Positions 1 to 10,147 of a stretch of DNA of 64,000 nt are shown here, one piece after another. This DNA is from Vibrio pomeroyi. Lineage in GTDB: Bacteria; Pseudomonadota; Gammaproteobacteria; Enterobacterales; Vibrionaceae. The first letter of the stretch is position 1; the number at the start of each line of letters is the position of its first letter. A model generated the notes under the pieces. That model did no database searches, was not told the DNA's origin, and worked only from the letters and a program-made list of their open reading frames with translations. The position numbers were made by a program, and so were the translations under genes. The DNA lies in assembly GCF_024347595.1 (NCBI RefSeq), contig NZ_AP025506.1:2790001-2854000 (forward strand), in the 5' to 3' direction.

Positions 1-591
1 AAAGACGCCATCTCCCGCTTTCTCGTCGAGATCCACACCGTCGTCAGCAAACTCGCCCATAACAACAGGCACTGGACGGGCTTCTCTCACTAAAGATTCT
101 TCGTTTTCGACAAACTTGGTGAACGTCACCTTGAGCTTCACGCGATCGAGAAAATCACGCAGTACAAGAGGCTTTCCGTCAGAGGTCAAACGAGCGGTAA
201 ATTTGATGTGTTCGGTTTGATACAACTTGTCTGGAAACTCATTAGCATCCAAAACAAGGTGAGACAGGAGCTTGATGTTGTTCTTAGGGGAAACTTTACC
301 GACCGCTTGCCAAGGGCCTGGCATCGGCTTATCGATAGAGATAATGTCCATGGACGACTCTTCGTACCAACGGACATTATCAGCATTACGCCAAGAGTAG
401 TATTTCTTGCCGTCAGGGCGAACCAAAACGACAGGCTTAGAGTTATCGGCTCGATAAATCACAAAAGTGACTTGTTCAATACTGGGATCAACGCGAAAAC
501 GGTTGTCCAATAAACTCATTACGGATTCTGTTGCCGCATGTAAGCTAAAGCTTAACAGCAATAAGTAACCGGTAGCCAATACCCTTAACAT
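1..591 (-). CDS. TIGR03503 family protein, C-terminus cut by window edge
   Basis: An open frame of 197 codons runs on the minus strand from ATG at 591 to the window edge with no stop, so the C-terminal part is missing. The N-terminus (MLRVLATGYLLLLSFSLHAA) is a typical Sec signal peptide, so the product is periplasmic or outer-membrane. The following sequence, with VRPDGKKYYSW and MPGPWQAVGKV, fits my memory of the uncharacterised TIGR03503 family of Vibrio and relatives; function is unknown. A GGGAGA ribosome-binding site lies just upstream and only 9 nt separate it from the dnaQ stop, so it is probably cotranscribed with dnaQ. Confidence 0.7.
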   Translation of the reverse strand, partial: MLRVLATGYLLLLSFSLHAATESVMSLLDNRFRVDPSIEQVTFVIYRADNSKPVVLVRPDGKKYYSWRNADNVRWYEESSMDIISIDKPMPGPWQAVGKVSPKNNIKLLSHLVLDANEFPDKLYQTEHIKFTARLTSDGKPLVLRDFLDRVKLKVTFTKFVENEESLVREARPVPVVMGEFADDGVDLDEKAGDGVF

Positions 592-600
592 ACTTTCTCC

Positions 601-1368
601 CTACTGACGCCAAAGGCAGCTTCCGCTTTTCTCGACGAGGTCTAAACGATTTTGATGCGCTTCTACTTCATCGGCCGTAGCTCGTAAAACCTTTAGGGAT
701 TTTCGACCACTTTCTACTCTTCGTATACTTTCGGCTTCGCCTTCTTGTTGGCCAGCGTTAAATTGCAGCGAAGTTTGGCCACCCGTCATCAATAAGTAGA
801 CGTCGGCTAAGATCTCCGCATCGAGCAATGCGCCGTGGAGAGTACGGTGCGAGTTATCAATACCGTAACGGTCACATAAGATATCTAGGTTGTTTCTTTT
901 ACCTGGGAATATCTTTTTCGCCATTGCCAAGGTATCGGTAACTTTGCAGTAGTCATCCGTTTTACCTATCGCGGGATTAAGTTTCTCAAACTCATAGTCC
1001 ATAAAGCCCGTATCGAAGGGCGCGTTATGAGCCACCAGCTCGGCACCTTTGATAAAGTCGAGAAACTCTTTATGTATGTCTTGGTATTCTGGCTTATCCA
1101 CCAAGAATTCATCGGTAATACCGTGAACGCCAATCGCCTCTTCTTGAATCGCACGATCGGGCTTGATGTAGACGTGGAAATGACGCCCGGTCAGCCTACG
1201 ATTGATGATCTCTACCGCACCAATCTCAACGATGCGATGCCCCATATAGTGAGGGCCACCCTCTGTATTCATACCGGTGGTTTCGGTATCGAGTACAACG
1301 ATGCGCTTATTTTCGTTTGAACTATTTTTTTCGTTCGTGCTTTGTTCTGGAGTGCTACTGGTATTCAT
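601..1368 (-). CDS. dnaQ: DNA polymerase III epsilon subunit (3'-5' proofreading exonuclease)
   Basis: This 255-residue protein is the proofreading exonuclease of the replicative polymerase core, partnering the alpha subunit DnaE that is also encoded in this window. The exonuclease motif I DTETTGMN starts at residue 27 (Asp27, Glu29), and motif III lies in HRTLHGALLDAEIL. The C-terminal tail is the segment that in the family binds alpha. The first 21 residues are Ser/Asn-rich and slightly longer than in E. coli. It is divergent from rnhA with a 56-bp shared promoter region, the classic rnhA-dnaQ arrangement. Its stop is 9 nt before the TIGR03503 gene. Confidence 0.97.
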   Translation of the reverse strand: MNTSSTPEQSTNEKNSSNENKRIVVLDTETTGMNTEGGPHYMGHRIVEIGAVEIINRRLTGRHFHVYIKPDRAIQEEAIGVHGITDEFLVDKPEYQDIHKEFLDFIKGAELVAHNAPFDTGFMDYEFEKLNPAIGKTDDYCKVTDTLAMAKKIFPGKRNNLDILCDRYGIDNSHRTLHGALLDAEILADVYLLMTGGQTSLQFNAGQQEGEAESIRRVESGRKSLKVLRATADEVEAHQNRLDLVEKSGSCLWRQ

Positions 1369-1424
1369 AAGGATAACTGTGTCAGACTATGCCGATAATG
1401 TGCTTGAGGTAATAGTATCAAATC

Positions 1425-1889
1425 ATGACGAAACAAGTTGAAATTTTCACTGATGGTTCTTGTTTAGGTAACCCTGGCCCGGGTGGCTATGGCATCGTAC
1501 TTCGCTACAAAAAAGTCGAAAAGACATTAGCGGAAGGTTTTACCCTAACAACCAATAACCGTATGGAAATGCTCGCCGCTGTCGTGGCTCTGCAAACCCT
1601 CAAAGAGCCTTGCTCCGTGATTCTAACCACGGATAGCCAATACGTGCGCCAAGGCATCACACAGTGGATCCACAACTGGAAAAAGCGTGACTGGAAGACA
1701 GCCGATAAAAAACCGGTTAAAAACGCCGACTTGTGGCAAAGGCTCGATAAAGAAACAGCACGTCATAGCGTTGACTGGCGATGGGTTAAAGGACACGCCG
1801 GACACAGAGAAAACGAAATGTGTGATGATTTAGCAAGAACGGCCGCAGAGAACCCAACTCAAGAAGACACGGGTTATCAGCCAAGCTAA
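1425..1889 (+). CDS. rnhA: Ribonuclease HI
   Basis: The 154-residue RNase HI cleaves the RNA strand of RNA-DNA hybrids. The catalytic carboxylates sit at the canonical positions Asp10 (FTDGSC), Glu48 (NNRMEML) and Asp70 (TTDSQYV), and the C-terminal [14 protein letters not shown] holds the conserved His and the fourth Asp. Length matches E. coli RNase HI (155 aa). It is divergent from dnaQ, as in E. coli. A hairpin with a T-run at 1956-1980 ends the transcript. Confidence 0.98.
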   Translation: MTKQVEIFTDGSCLGNPGPGGYGIVLRYKKVEKTLAEGFTLTTNNRMEMLAAVVALQTLKEPCSVILTTDSQYVRQGITQWIHNWKKRDWKTADKKPVKNADLWQRLDKETARHSVDWRWVKGHAGHRENEMCDDLARTAAENPTQEDTGYQPS

Positions 1890-1955
1890 TCACCTTTTGA
1901 AATGAGATGTACGTTTCGAAGCAGATTTATAGTTTCTTAAACGGACAGATAAATG

Positions 1956-1980
1956 AAAAGCCGCCTACGAGTCGGCTTTT
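1956..1980 (+). terminator. Rho-independent terminator after rnhA
   Basis: Arms AAAAGCCG (1956-1963) and CGGCTTTT (1973-1980) enclose a 9-nt loop and are followed by T-rich sequence. The stop codon of the convergent methyltransferase gene lies in the loop, so the hairpin may serve both genes. Confidence 0.7.
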
Positions 1981-2750
1981 TCTGTTTTTAACGGGTATGG
2001 TGCTTTTGTGGAATGCACTGAACGACGAGAGTTGGTTCTAAAGCTTGCTCCCACAGGAGAGAAGCGTCGCTTAAGGTGCCAATGCGGCTTAATAGGTTTG
2101 AGCGGATAAGTACGCTTACGAGCAACAATAAAGTATTGGCTGCCAGCAAAAGAGGCACAACCGCCTAAGGCGTTCTCCAACCAAGTCCACATCGCTTGAT
2201 ACTTACTCATCGGAAACAACGCATAAGTATCACAATGAATCACTTCATAGTTAAGTACACCGAGCCAATCTTTAATTCGATTTGGCGTGTACATACGCCC
2301 GCTCCAAGGCAAGCTGTTCTTTCGCCAAGGCATCAAACTGGCCAGCCCAGTCACACTGAAAGGATTGAAGCCGGTAATGATGATATAGCCATCGTCCATC
2401 ATCACTCGGTCGACTTCTCTCAATAATCGATGCGGGTCATTGCTATAATCTAATTGATGACTGAGCACCACAACATCAAAACTTTTCTCCAAAAAGGGCA
2501 AATTATAGCCATCCGCTATCACATTATGTAATGGGTTCTGGATATCTAGGTTTACTTGATGTTGAATGTTGCATGTGCAGCTAGAAATCTCACTACTGAG
2601 GCCGCCGAGCTTGAGCATATGGTAACCAAATAGCTTTGGGCACCACTCATCGAGTCGAGTTTGAATAGATTCTCTCAACCAATCCCCATTGTGCAACTGT
2701 GCCCAAGTGTAGGGATGTTCAAACTTCTTTCTGCTACGTGCTGGCTTCAT
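1965..2750 (-). CDS. YafS-like class I SAM-dependent methyltransferase
   Basis: This 261-residue protein has a class I methyltransferase fold signature: the central stretch [20 protein letters not shown] is the motif II/III region, followed by [20 protein letters not shown], typical of methyltransferases of the UbiE/YafS type. The gene sits between rnhA and gloB, exactly where E. coli has yafS. The substrate is unknown. I start at ATG 2750; one codon upstream there is only a TTG. The C-terminal 50 residues are rich in Arg, Ser and Lys. It is divergent from gloB with 53 bp between starts. Confidence 0.82.
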   Translation of the reverse strand: MKPARSRKKFEHPYTWAQLHNGDWLRESIQTRLDEWCPKLFGYHMLKLGGLSSEISSCTCNIQHQVNLDIQNPLHNVIADGYNLPFLEKSFDVVVLSHQLDYSNDPHRLLREVDRVMMDDGYIIITGFNPFSVTGLASLMPWRKNSLPWSGRMYTPNRIKDWLGVLNYEVIHCDTYALFPMSKYQAMWTWLENALGGCASFAGSQYFIVARKRTYPLKPIKPHWHLKRRFSPVGASFRTNSRRSVHSTKAPYPLKTEKADS

Positions 2751-2803
2751 CAATAATCTGTCTCACTTATTCTGTCGCACTGAAAGTGACTGGAGAACCA
2801 ATA

Positions 2804-3562
2804 ATGTTACATATCAAAAGCATACCTGCATTTAACGACAATTACATCTGGCTGATTGAAAATAGCGATCGCCGTTGTGCTGTCGTCGATCCTGGTGATG
2901 CGGCTCCAGTATTAGAGTACTTAGCGAACCATGAGCTAACTTTAGATGCAATCTTGATTACACACCACCACCACGATCACATTGGTGGCGTTCCAGAGCT
3001 GGTAAGACAATTTCCCGGCGTCGATGTTGTTGGCCCAAGAAATGAACCTATCCCGACATTAACGCATCCGGTTGATGATGGTGACCAGTTAGAGCTGTTT
3101 GGTGAAGTGTTCCTCGTGTTAGGACTAAGCGGACATACTGCTGGCCATATTGGTTATGTAGGTGATGCCAAGCTATTTTGTGGTGATGTGTTGTTCTCTG
3201 CGGGTTGTGGCCGAATCATGGAAGGCACACCACAACAGATGTTCGATGCGCTGAATAAGATCACAGCACTGCCTCAAGAAACTGAAGTTTATTGTGCACA
3301 TGAGTACACTGCAGCCAATATCGCTTTTGCACTTGCCGTCGAACCTAATAACCAACATTTGCAGCAATATCGCGACCAAGTGAACCGACTGCGTGCTCAA
3401 AATAAGTCGACCATCCCCACAAATTTGAGACAAGAGAAGTTTGTGAACCCTTTCTTGCGCTACACAGAACCAAGTGTAGTCAAATCAGTATCTAATCGTA
3501 CCGAACAGACCGATCCTCTATCAGTATTCACCGCTTTACGTGCGTGGAAGAACGAATTTTAA
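2804..3562 (+). CDS. gloB: Hydroxyacylglutathione hydrolase (glyoxalase II)
   Basis: GloB hydrolyses S-D-lactoylglutathione to D-lactate and glutathione, the second step of methylglyoxal detoxification. The metallo-beta-lactamase metal motif THHHHDH spans residues 53-59, with further ligands in [16 protein letters not shown] and CAHEYT. The ATG at 2804 follows a TGGAG ribosome-binding site and gives 252 residues, as in E. coli (251). An upstream in-frame extension would overlap the divergent methyltransferase gene and is not supported. Confidence 0.97.
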   Translation: MLHIKSIPAFNDNYIWLIENSDRRCAVVDPGDAAPVLEYLANHELTLDAILITHHHHDHIGGVPELVRQFPGVDVVGPRNEPIPTLTHPVDDGDQLELFGEVFLVLGLSGHTAGHIGYVGDAKLFCGDVLFSAGCGRIMEGTPQQMFDALNKITALPQETEVYCAHEYTAANIAFALAVEPNNQHLQQYRDQVNRLRAQNKSTIPTNLRQEKFVNPFLRYTEPSVVKSVSNRTEQTDPLSVFTALRAWKNEF

Positions 3563-3632
3563 CAAATACAGACTTGTCACTCATAGGGGGTGGCAAGTAT
3601 TATCATCGGCCGTTTATTAAAAAGGCTGTAAC

Positions 3633-5204
3633 ATGCGAGTTAAGTACAGCTGGGCTTTGGTATTACTACTTTCTGGTTGCCAATTAACTCAGTCAGAGAA
3701 TCCAGACCAAGCTTCCGAGCAAACCAACACATCTCCTATTAAAGAAGTTTCTCAAGCGAACGTTTCATCAGAAGCGACCAAAGAAGAGCCAAAAGTTGAA
3801 GCACCAGTCGTTACTCCACAAACACAAGAAGATGTTTGGAAACGCATTGCGATGCAACTTGAAATGGAAGTGCCAGACCAAAAGAAGGTCGACTACTACC
3901 GAACTTGGTATCTAAAGCACCCTAGTCATCTAAAAACCGTCTCACAACGAGCTGAACCTTTCCTTTATTTGATCACCACCAAGATTGAAGAAAGAGATAT
4001 GCCTTTAGAACTGGCACTGTTACCGGTTGTTGAAAGCTCATTTGACGCGTTTGCTTATTCTCACGGCAGTGCTGCCGGCCTATGGCAGTTCATTTCTGGC
4101 ACTGGTGAAGCATACGGACTAGAACAGAACTTCTGGTACGACGGCCGTCGTGACGTTGCTGCTTCTACTGATGCGGCATTAGACTTCCTAACCGACCTAA
4201 ACAAACGCTTTGATGGAAACTGGCAACACGCAATTGCGGCCTATAACAGTGGCGGTGGTCGTGTAAATAGTGCAATCCGTAAGAACAAGAAGCTTGGTAA
4301 GCCAATCGACTTCTTCTCACTGGATCTGCCAAAAGAGACCAGCAGCTACGTACCTAAACTACTAGCACTAGCAGACGTGATCGCTAACCAAGAAAAGTAC
4401 GGCATTGACATCCCAGCGATTCCAAACAAGCCGGTACTGACTCTGGTTAACCCTGAAGAGCAACTTGATCTGGCGATTGCTGCTAACTACGCAGGCATTC
4501 CAGTCAAAGAACTGCAAGGCTACAACCCAGCTTATAACCAGTGGGCGACATCGCCTGAGAAGCACCAACAATTACTGCTTCCTATCAGCTCAGTTGAAAA
4601 ATTCAACAAAGAAGTCGCAGCGAATAAAGGCAAAGGCATGAAGTTGGTACGTTACCAAGTTCAGTCGGGTGACAGCATCAGCGTACTGGCAAGCAAATAC
4701 AACACCACCAGCAAAGTGATTCGCTCTGCAAACGGGTTGAGCAACAATAATATTCGTATTGGCCAGCACCTGCTTATCCCAACCTCAACCAAAGACGACA
4801 AGACATACGCACTAAGCGCTTCAAATCGCCTAGCAAGCACACAGTCGAAGAGTCGTGGTCAGTATAAGCTCAGCCATACAGTAAAAAGTGGTGACAGCTT
4901 ATGGACGATTGCACGCGCAAATAAGGTATCTCACCAATCACTGGCTAAGTGGAACGGTATGGGACCACGCGACACCCTTAGAGTTGGTCAAGAACTGGTC
5001 ATTTGGAAGAATGGTTCAGACGGCGCTATCATCCGCACGATCTTCTATAACGTAAGATCAGGTGACACAGTCAGCGGTATTGCATCAAAGTTCAAAGTAA
5101 AAAGTGCAGATGTTGTAAAATGGAACACTTTGCAGAACAAGAAATACCTACAGCCAGGACAAAAACTGAAGCTGTATGTTGATGTAACTAAGGTAAGTGT
5201 ATGA
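3633..5204 (+). CDS. mltD: Membrane-bound lytic murein transglycosylase D with three LysM repeats
   Basis: This 523-residue lipoprotein cleaves glycan strands of peptidoglycan. It has a lipobox LLSGC with lipidated Cys16, a low-complexity linker (residues 20-65), and a GH23-type SLT domain with the catalytic Glu at residue 134 in PVVESSFDAFAYS, followed by SAAGLWQFI and AIAAYNSGGGRV. Three LysM peptidoglycan-binding repeats begin near residues 338, 411 and 470 (QSGDSISVLA, KSGDSLWTIA, RSGDTVSGIA). Its last bases overlap the start of the Yip1-family gene (ATGA), implying translational coupling. Confidence 0.96.
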   Translation: MRVKYSWALVLLLSGCQLTQSENPDQASEQTNTSPIKEVSQANVSSEATKEEPKVEAPVVTPQTQEDVWKRIAMQLEMEVPDQKKVDYYRTWYLKHPSHLKTVSQRAEPFLYLITTKIEERDMPLELALLPVVESSFDAFAYSHGSAAGLWQFISGTGEAYGLEQNFWYDGRRDVAASTDAALDFLTDLNKRFDGNWQHAIAAYNSGGGRVNSAIRKNKKLGKPIDFFSLDLPKETSSYVPKLLALADVIANQEKYGIDIPAIPNKPVLTLVNPEEQLDLAIAANYAGIPVKELQGYNPAYNQWATSPEKHQQLLLPISSVEKFNKEVAANKGKGMKLVRYQVQSGDSISVLASKYNTTSKVIRSANGLSNNNIRIGQHLLIPTSTKDDKTYALSASNRLASTQSKSRGQYKLSHTVKSGDSLWTIARANKVSHQSLAKWNGMGPRDTLRVGQELVIWKNGSDGAIIRTIFYNVRSGDTVSGIASKFKVKSADVVKWNTLQNKKYLQPGQKLKLYVDVTKVSV

Positions 5205-5887
5205 ACCCGTCAAGTAACCCACTCGTCATGCTGTTGGATATATTCCGATCACCAACAGCTTGTTTCTTAGCGCTTTATCAAAGAAGCGCTTGGGGATGGC
5301 AACCCTACGTCGTATTAATACTCAGCCCATTTTTATTTTGGGGTGCCTATTTTTCGAATGTAGATTTTGCTTGGTTAAGCGCAGAGTTATCAAAACAACT
5401 GGCTCAAACTAACCCTGACCAATTGGCGTTACTTGACAGCAATACCCTACTCGCAAGTGAGATTATCAACGATGTATTTGGCCGAACGTTAACCATCGTT
5501 CTGTTAGCGTTCTGGTTTAATCTCGCAACTAAGCCAAGCCAACATCAGCATAGCTTTTGGCGCTGGTTCGCAGCGGCATCGGTTGTAATATTCCCTGCTG
5601 TGTTAGGTGATGTAGCGAGCTACGCAAGCCTAATCCTCAAGCACGGCCATGTGATGAACTACGCGGCAGACCTGAACAGCTTAAACGGCTTAATCAAGTT
5701 ACCTCTAACTAGCGACTGGTCTCAGTTTGCAAGCTCATTACCACTGCTATTACCTTGGTACATCGTGCTTGGTTACGCAGCCGTACTAACTTGGACTGAG
5801 TTTGAACGCGGGCAAGCACTGGTAATTTCAGGTTTACCTTGGGTTGGTTACTACCTAATCTGGGCTATCTACATTTTAGTGTCGTAA
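5201..5887 (+). CDS. Yip1-family integral membrane protein
   Basis: A 228-residue membrane protein with about five hydrophobic segments, for example ASVVIFPAVLGDVASYASLI and the C-terminal GYYLIWAIYILVS. The N-terminal FRSPTACFLALYQRSAWGWQ resembles Yip1-domain (PF04893) proteins of gammaproteobacteria. No catalytic motif is visible and function is unknown. The start codon overlaps the mltD stop by 4 nt, so it is expected to be made together with the transglycosylase. Confidence 0.75.
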   Translation: MNPSSNPLVMLLDIFRSPTACFLALYQRSAWGWQPYVVLILSPFLFWGAYFSNVDFAWLSAELSKQLAQTNPDQLALLDSNTLLASEIINDVFGRTLTIVLLAFWFNLATKPSQHQHSFWRWFAAASVVIFPAVLGDVASYASLILKHGHVMNYAADLNSLNGLIKLPLTSDWSQFASSLPLLLPWYIVLGYAAVLTWTEFERGQALVISGLPWVGYYLIWAIYILVS

Positions 5888-5938
5888 ATAACCCAGAAAA
5901 CAGAACAAGTTAGCGAGCCTACCGATTAACTGAATGAG

Positions 5939-6781
5939 TTACTTCGCCTTAAAGGTCACTAGCATTGGATTATGATCAGAAGCGTCCGTCATGGGCGCTT
6001 TTGCTTTTTCTACCTCTAGACCTCGATAGAACACATGGTCGAGCACCAAACCCGTCATAAATTGAGTTCGGTTATCTGGCTCAAAGGCAACTTCTGTTAA
6101 ACCCACCTTTTCCAACGCATCTTTCAATACCGTAAAGCGCGCTTCGCTCCAACTATTAAAATCGCCAGCAAAGATGACGGCACCGCGGTATTTTTGCAGG
6201 TTATCGGTCAAGCTTTTGAGTTGAGCTTCGTAATCTTCCGTACCAAATGTAAAGTTCACCGCGTGGATATTGATCACCGCTAGCTCTTCACCATTGCTTA
6301 ACTGGTAGCGAGACCAAAGAGCCGATTTAGGCAGTTGCAGCCAAGGCTCTTCATGAGTATAAGCACACGCTTCTATCGGTAAATGAGTCGCTAGGTTGAG
6401 CACGCCAGCACTTTGTTCAAAAGCTTCAAACGCATTCACACGAGTACTTCCCCATTGACCACTCGTCACCCATTGGCGAAGCCCATCCGTCATGCTCGCT
6501 TCTTGCAGTAATACTAAATCACTTCCCGCCGAGAACTTATTCAGTTCGCTCTGCCAGTTGTTGCGGTTCTGCTTGTAGATGTTCCAGACGGTGAGGCTCA
6601 ACCCATCTGACACATCAATCGCTTTCGGCTCAGAGTTTTGGTAGCAACTGTAGATATCATTGCTGGTATTTTGAGAGGAAGTGATCAAGTTAGGTTTATT
6701 CGGGATCACGAAGATAAGATGAAAACTAGCAACAGCAAGCGTTATCAAGACTACGATAACAATGATGGTTTTCTTAAACAT
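5939..6781 (-). CDS. YafD-like endonuclease/exonuclease/phosphatase family protein
   Basis: The 280-residue protein starts with a hydrophobic anchor (FKKTIIVIVVLITLAVASF) and continues as an endonuclease/exonuclease/phosphatase domain: LTVWNIYKQN, LVLLQEAS (metal-binding Glu), INIHAVNF, VIFAGDFNSW and the terminal SDHNPMLVTF. It resembles E. coli YafD, a protein of unknown substrate. I start at ATG 6781; a longer in-frame reading would run through the glnB terminator and into glnB. It lies downstream of glnB but behind that terminator, so it is probably mostly transcribed on its own. Confidence 0.82.
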   Translation of the reverse strand: MFKKTIIVIVVLITLAVASFHLIFVIPNKPNLITSSQNTSNDIYSCYQNSEPKAIDVSDGLSLTVWNIYKQNRNNWQSELNKFSAGSDLVLLQEASMTDGLRQWVTSGQWGSTRVNAFEAFEQSAGVLNLATHLPIEACAYTHEEPWLQLPKSALWSRYQLSNGEELAVINIHAVNFTFGTEDYEAQLKSLTDNLQKYRGAVIFAGDFNSWSEARFTVLKDALEKVGLTEVAFEPDNRTQFMTGLVLDHVFYRGLEVEKAKAPMTDASDHNPMLVTFKAK

Positions 6782-6801
6782 ACAGCACCCTACCAGAAAT
6801 G

Positions 6802-6825
6802 AAAAAGGAGCGATAAACGCTCCTT
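6802..6825 (-). terminator. Rho-independent terminator after glnB
   Basis: A perfect 8-bp stem, AAGGAGCG (6805-6812) with CGCTCCTT (6818-6825), and a 5-nt loop is followed on the minus strand by a T-run. It lies between the glnB stop and the start of the YafD-like gene. Confidence 0.85.
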
Positions 6826-6842
6826 GTAGGGTAATAGTTTTT

Positions 6843-7190
<348 letters not shown>

Positions 7191-7241
7191 TTAAACTGTG
7201 CGAATGGCTCATTATCGGTTAGCTATAGTAAACATTCAATG

Positions 7242-7269
7242 AAAAAAGCCAGAGCTTTAAAGCTCTGGC
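7242..7269 (-). terminator. Rho-independent terminator after the cytochrome c gene
   Basis: A perfect 22-bp palindrome at 7248-7269 (arms GCCAGAGCTTT and AAAGCTCTGGC) is followed on the minus strand by six T. It sits 43 bp after the cytochrome stop and before the glnB promoter region. Confidence 0.9.
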
Positions 7270-7311
7270 TCGAAATTTATCATCTTGTTTAATCAGCGCT
7301 TTAAGAAGGTT

Positions 7312-7623
7312 TTACTTAAGGCTTGCGTAGTAAGCAGCTAGATTAGCAATATCATCATCATTCAGCATTGAAGCTTGAGCCTGCATTACAGCAGCCAAAC
7401 CGCCGGTGCGCTGGCCGTTCTTGTATGCGTTAATTGATGAAGCGATGTATTGCTCGTTTTGACCTTTAAGGTTTGGATAACCTGGGATCACTGCGATACC
7501 GTCTGCACCATGACATGCTGCACAAATTGCTGCTTTAGCTTGACCCGCAGCAACATCACCCGCCAGAGCGTTACCACTCAGTAGTCCAAATCCAAGAACT
7601 AATCCTAGTGTAATTTTCTTCAT
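7312..7623 (-). CDS. Small periplasmic class I cytochrome c (c553/c5-like)
   Basis: A 103-residue exported monohaem cytochrome. The Sec signal peptide ends at ALA (residues 19-21), the haem motif CAACH covers residues 34-38, and the axial Met is probably in [10 protein letters not shown] near residues 76-83. The C-terminal [13 protein letters not shown] helix is typical of class I cytochromes. It probably shuttles electrons to a terminal oxidase or peroxidase. I start at ATG 7623, which opens the signal peptide, rather than the ATG four codons earlier. Confidence 0.9.
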   Translation of the reverse strand: MKKITLGLVLGFGLLSGNALAGDVAAGQAKAAICAACHGADGIAVIPGYPNLKGQNEQYIASSINAYKNGQRTGGLAAVMQAQASMLNDDDIANLAAYYASLK

Positions 7624-7681
7624 TGCATATTCCATTAATTATTTTTATTAAAGTGACGTCGAATTGTGACACAAACTTTTT

Positions 7682-9016
7682 CTACTTGCTCCAAAGCGCT
7701 TCACAATCTTGACCTTCGTAGTTTTTATCTACGAATAAGCCTAAAACAGCGATCACTCGCTCACCATCCATTAATATTGGCGTTCTGCGTCGTAACCAAC
7801 TGGGTACTTGGTATTCCTGAAAGAGTTTTTTGAGCTTTCGACTATGGCCGCGTCCAACAGGATGCGCTGATAATCCTTCAGGGTTGAAGATCACTCGTAG
7901 CGTTCCGCTTGAATCCTTCAAACTGAAGTTTTGCGAGTTACGACCATTCGCTACAGCATCACTCTGTGACGGCACTAATTGCAGCTCCCCTAAACCATCG
8001 GGCAGTTGCAAGCTATCACCAAGCACAACATCAGCATACCAACTCGACAAGTCCTTAGTCTCTTTCACTATGTAGAGCTGATGATTAAAGCGCCTAACCT
8101 CAACATCATTCAGCACCAGTTTAGGGTTGGCATCAGCCTGAGCACACGCCACTTCATTCCAGATAAGCTTGAGCTGCTTTTGACTCGGCATTGCTTGATT
8201 ACAATGACCCAACCACATTCTTAGCAGTCGTGCTCGTAACAAGTCTGAGTGTTGAGATAACGCCTCAATGTTTAAGCTTTGGCTATCCCCTAAAGCTTGC
8301 TTAAAGTGTGATTCAAGCAACTCATCGAGCAATAACTCTTGCTCCGCACAAAGCTGAGCACTGCGACTGACCGACTCACGAAAGCTTGGCCAACGCTCAG
8401 TCAGCGCCGGAGTCACTTGATGACGGATAAAGTTACGATCAAAACGCACATCCTGATTACTCTCATCTTCTACCCAAGTTAAGCCCATATCGTGAGCGGC
8501 TGTTTCAATCTCGGTTCGGGTTACCGATAGCAGTGGGCGAACAATATGAGCATCAGCAAACGGCATCACTTTAGCCATCGAAGAAAGACCTTTCGGACCA
8601 CTGCCTCGCTTTAACGCCAACAGGAAAGTTTCGACTTGATCATCGATATGTTGGCCAGTAACAAGTACATCGCCGTGTCGAATATGCTGTTTGAAGGCGT
8701 AATATCGAGCATCTCTAGCAAGCTTTTCTATGCTTTCTCCATTGTTAACATCTAACGACACTCGCTCGATAGCTAACGGGATAGACAAAGCATCACACCA
8801 TGTTTGGCATTGTTCTGCCCAGTGATCGGCATTCTTGCTTAGGCCATGGTGAACATGAACCGCATGGCACTCAATGTCATACGCTTTAATATATTGAGCG
8901 GATAACTCCAACAACACTCGTGAATCGACACCACCACTGAAAGCGACGACCAACCGACGAGGCTTAAGCGCGCTTTGGTCAAGTACAGATGTGAAGGTAT
9001 CAATTAAGTGTGTCAT
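7682..9016 (-). CDS. tilS: tRNA(Ile)-lysidine synthase
   Basis: TilS attaches lysine to C34 of the CAU-anticodon tRNA-Ile, converting it to an AUA reader; the gene is essential. The 444-residue protein has the PP-loop ATP-binding motif SGGVDS at residues 27-32, a middle domain, and the C-terminal TilS domain (PVGRGHSRKLKKLFQEYQVP and WLRRRTP). It follows accA as in other gammaproteobacteria, but a terminator separates them. Confidence 0.96.
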   Translation of the reverse strand: MTHLIDTFTSVLDQSALKPRRLVVAFSGGVDSRVLLELSAQYIKAYDIECHAVHVHHGLSKNADHWAEQCQTWCDALSIPLAIERVSLDVNNGESIEKLARDARYYAFKQHIRHGDVLVTGQHIDDQVETFLLALKRGSGPKGLSSMAKVMPFADAHIVRPLLSVTRTEIETAAHDMGLTWVEDESNQDVRFDRNFIRHQVTPALTERWPSFRESVSRSAQLCAEQELLLDELLESHFKQALGDSQSLNIEALSQHSDLLRARLLRMWLGHCNQAMPSQKQLKLIWNEVACAQADANPKLVLNDVEVRRFNHQLYIVKETKDLSSWYADVVLGDSLQLPDGLGELQLVPSQSDAVANGRNSQNFSLKDSSGTLRVIFNPEGLSAHPVGRGHSRKLKKLFQEYQVPSWLRRRTPILMDGERVIAVLGLFVDKNYEGQDCEALWSK

Positions 9017-9066
9017 GAGGCGAATAAACCAAGAGGTCGAGTGTGAAGGGATAATGTTTTAATAAT

Positions 9067-9097
9067 AAAAAAGGGTTGGCACTGAGTCCAACCCTTT
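9067..9097 (-). terminator. Rho-independent terminator after accA
   Basis: A 10-bp stem, AAAGGGTTGG (9070-9079) with CCAACCCTTT (9088-9097), and an 8-nt loop is followed on the minus strand by T residues. It lies between the accA stop and tilS. Confidence 0.88.
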
Positions 9098-9142
9098 CAT
9101 CAACTTGTTACGCTAAGCAGACCTTATCGCTAAGGCAACTTA

Positions 9143-10102
9143 TCAGCAGTAGCCGTAGCTCATCAGACGCTGGTAACGACGCTCAAGAAGCGTTTCGTTA
9201 TCAAACTGCTCTAGCTCTTCTAGCTGTTTAACTAGCATGTCTTTCATGTTCTGAGCAGTCTGTACTGGGTCACGGTGTGCGCCACCTAGAGGCTCGGGAA
9301 TGATTTCGTCGATAAGCTCAAGCTCTTTAAGACGAGGGGCAATTAGGCCCATCGCTTCAGCCGCTTGTGGTGCTTTGTCTGAATCACGCCATAAGATTGA
9401 AGCACAACCTTCTGGGGAGATTACTGAGTACGTAGAGTATTGAAGCATGTTCACGTAGTCACCAACACCAATCGCTAGTGCACCACCAGAACCGCCTTCA
9501 CCAACAACGTTACAGATAACTGGAACAGAAAGACCAGCCATAACCTTAAGGTTTTTCGCGATAGCTTCAGATTGACCACGCTCTTCAGCACCAACACCTG
9601 GGTATGCGCCCGCTGTGTCGATGAAAGTAATGATAGGCATGTTGAAACGCTCAGCCGTTTCCATTAGACGTAGCGCCTTACGGTAACCTTCTGGCTTTGG
9701 CATACCAAAGTTACGGATCACTTTCTCTTTTGTCTCACGACCTTTCTGATGACCAATAACCATAACAGGGCGGCCATTTAGACGAGCCATACCACCCACA
9801 ATAGCTTTGTCGTCAGCGTAAGCGCGATCGCCCGCCATCTCTTCAAACTCTGTGAATGCATGCTCCAGGTAATCTTTTGTGTAAGGACGTTGAGGGTGAC
9901 GAGCAAGTTGAGCTACCTGCCATGCACCTAAGTCACTAAAGATTTTCTGTTTAAGCTCTAAGCTTTTTTTCTCTAGTTGTTCGATTTCTTTGTCTAGATC
10001 TACCGCTGTGTCACCACCGTGACGCGAAACGTCACGTAGCGCTTCGATTTTTGCTTCAAGTTCAGCGATAGGCTTTTCAAATTCTAGAAAGTTCAGGCTC
10101 AT
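9143..10102 (-). CDS. accA: Acetyl-CoA carboxylase carboxyltransferase subunit alpha
   Basis: AccA and AccD form the carboxyltransferase that makes malonyl-CoA, the first committed step of fatty acid synthesis. The 319-residue length equals E. coli AccA. Diagnostic stretches are [32 protein letters not shown] (oxyanion-forming glycines) and [14 protein letters not shown]. It lies 45 bp after dnaE, the standard order, and is probably cotranscribed with it. Confidence 0.98.
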   Translation of the reverse strand: MSLNFLEFEKPIAELEAKIEALRDVSRHGGDTAVDLDKEIEQLEKKSLELKQKIFSDLGAWQVAQLARHPQRPYTKDYLEHAFTEFEEMAGDRAYADDKAIVGGMARLNGRPVMVIGHQKGRETKEKVIRNFGMPKPEGYRKALRLMETAERFNMPIITFIDTAGAYPGVGAEERGQSEAIAKNLKVMAGLSVPVICNVVGEGGSGGALAIGVGDYVNMLQYSTYSVISPEGCASILWRDSDKAPQAAEAMGLIAPRLKELELIDEIIPEPLGGAHRDPVQTAQNMKDMLVKQLEELEQFDNETLLERRYQRLMSYGYC

Positions 10103-10147
10103 CTATGAATCCTTGTTGATTCAGCTCCACAGTCATGAAGCTAAATT

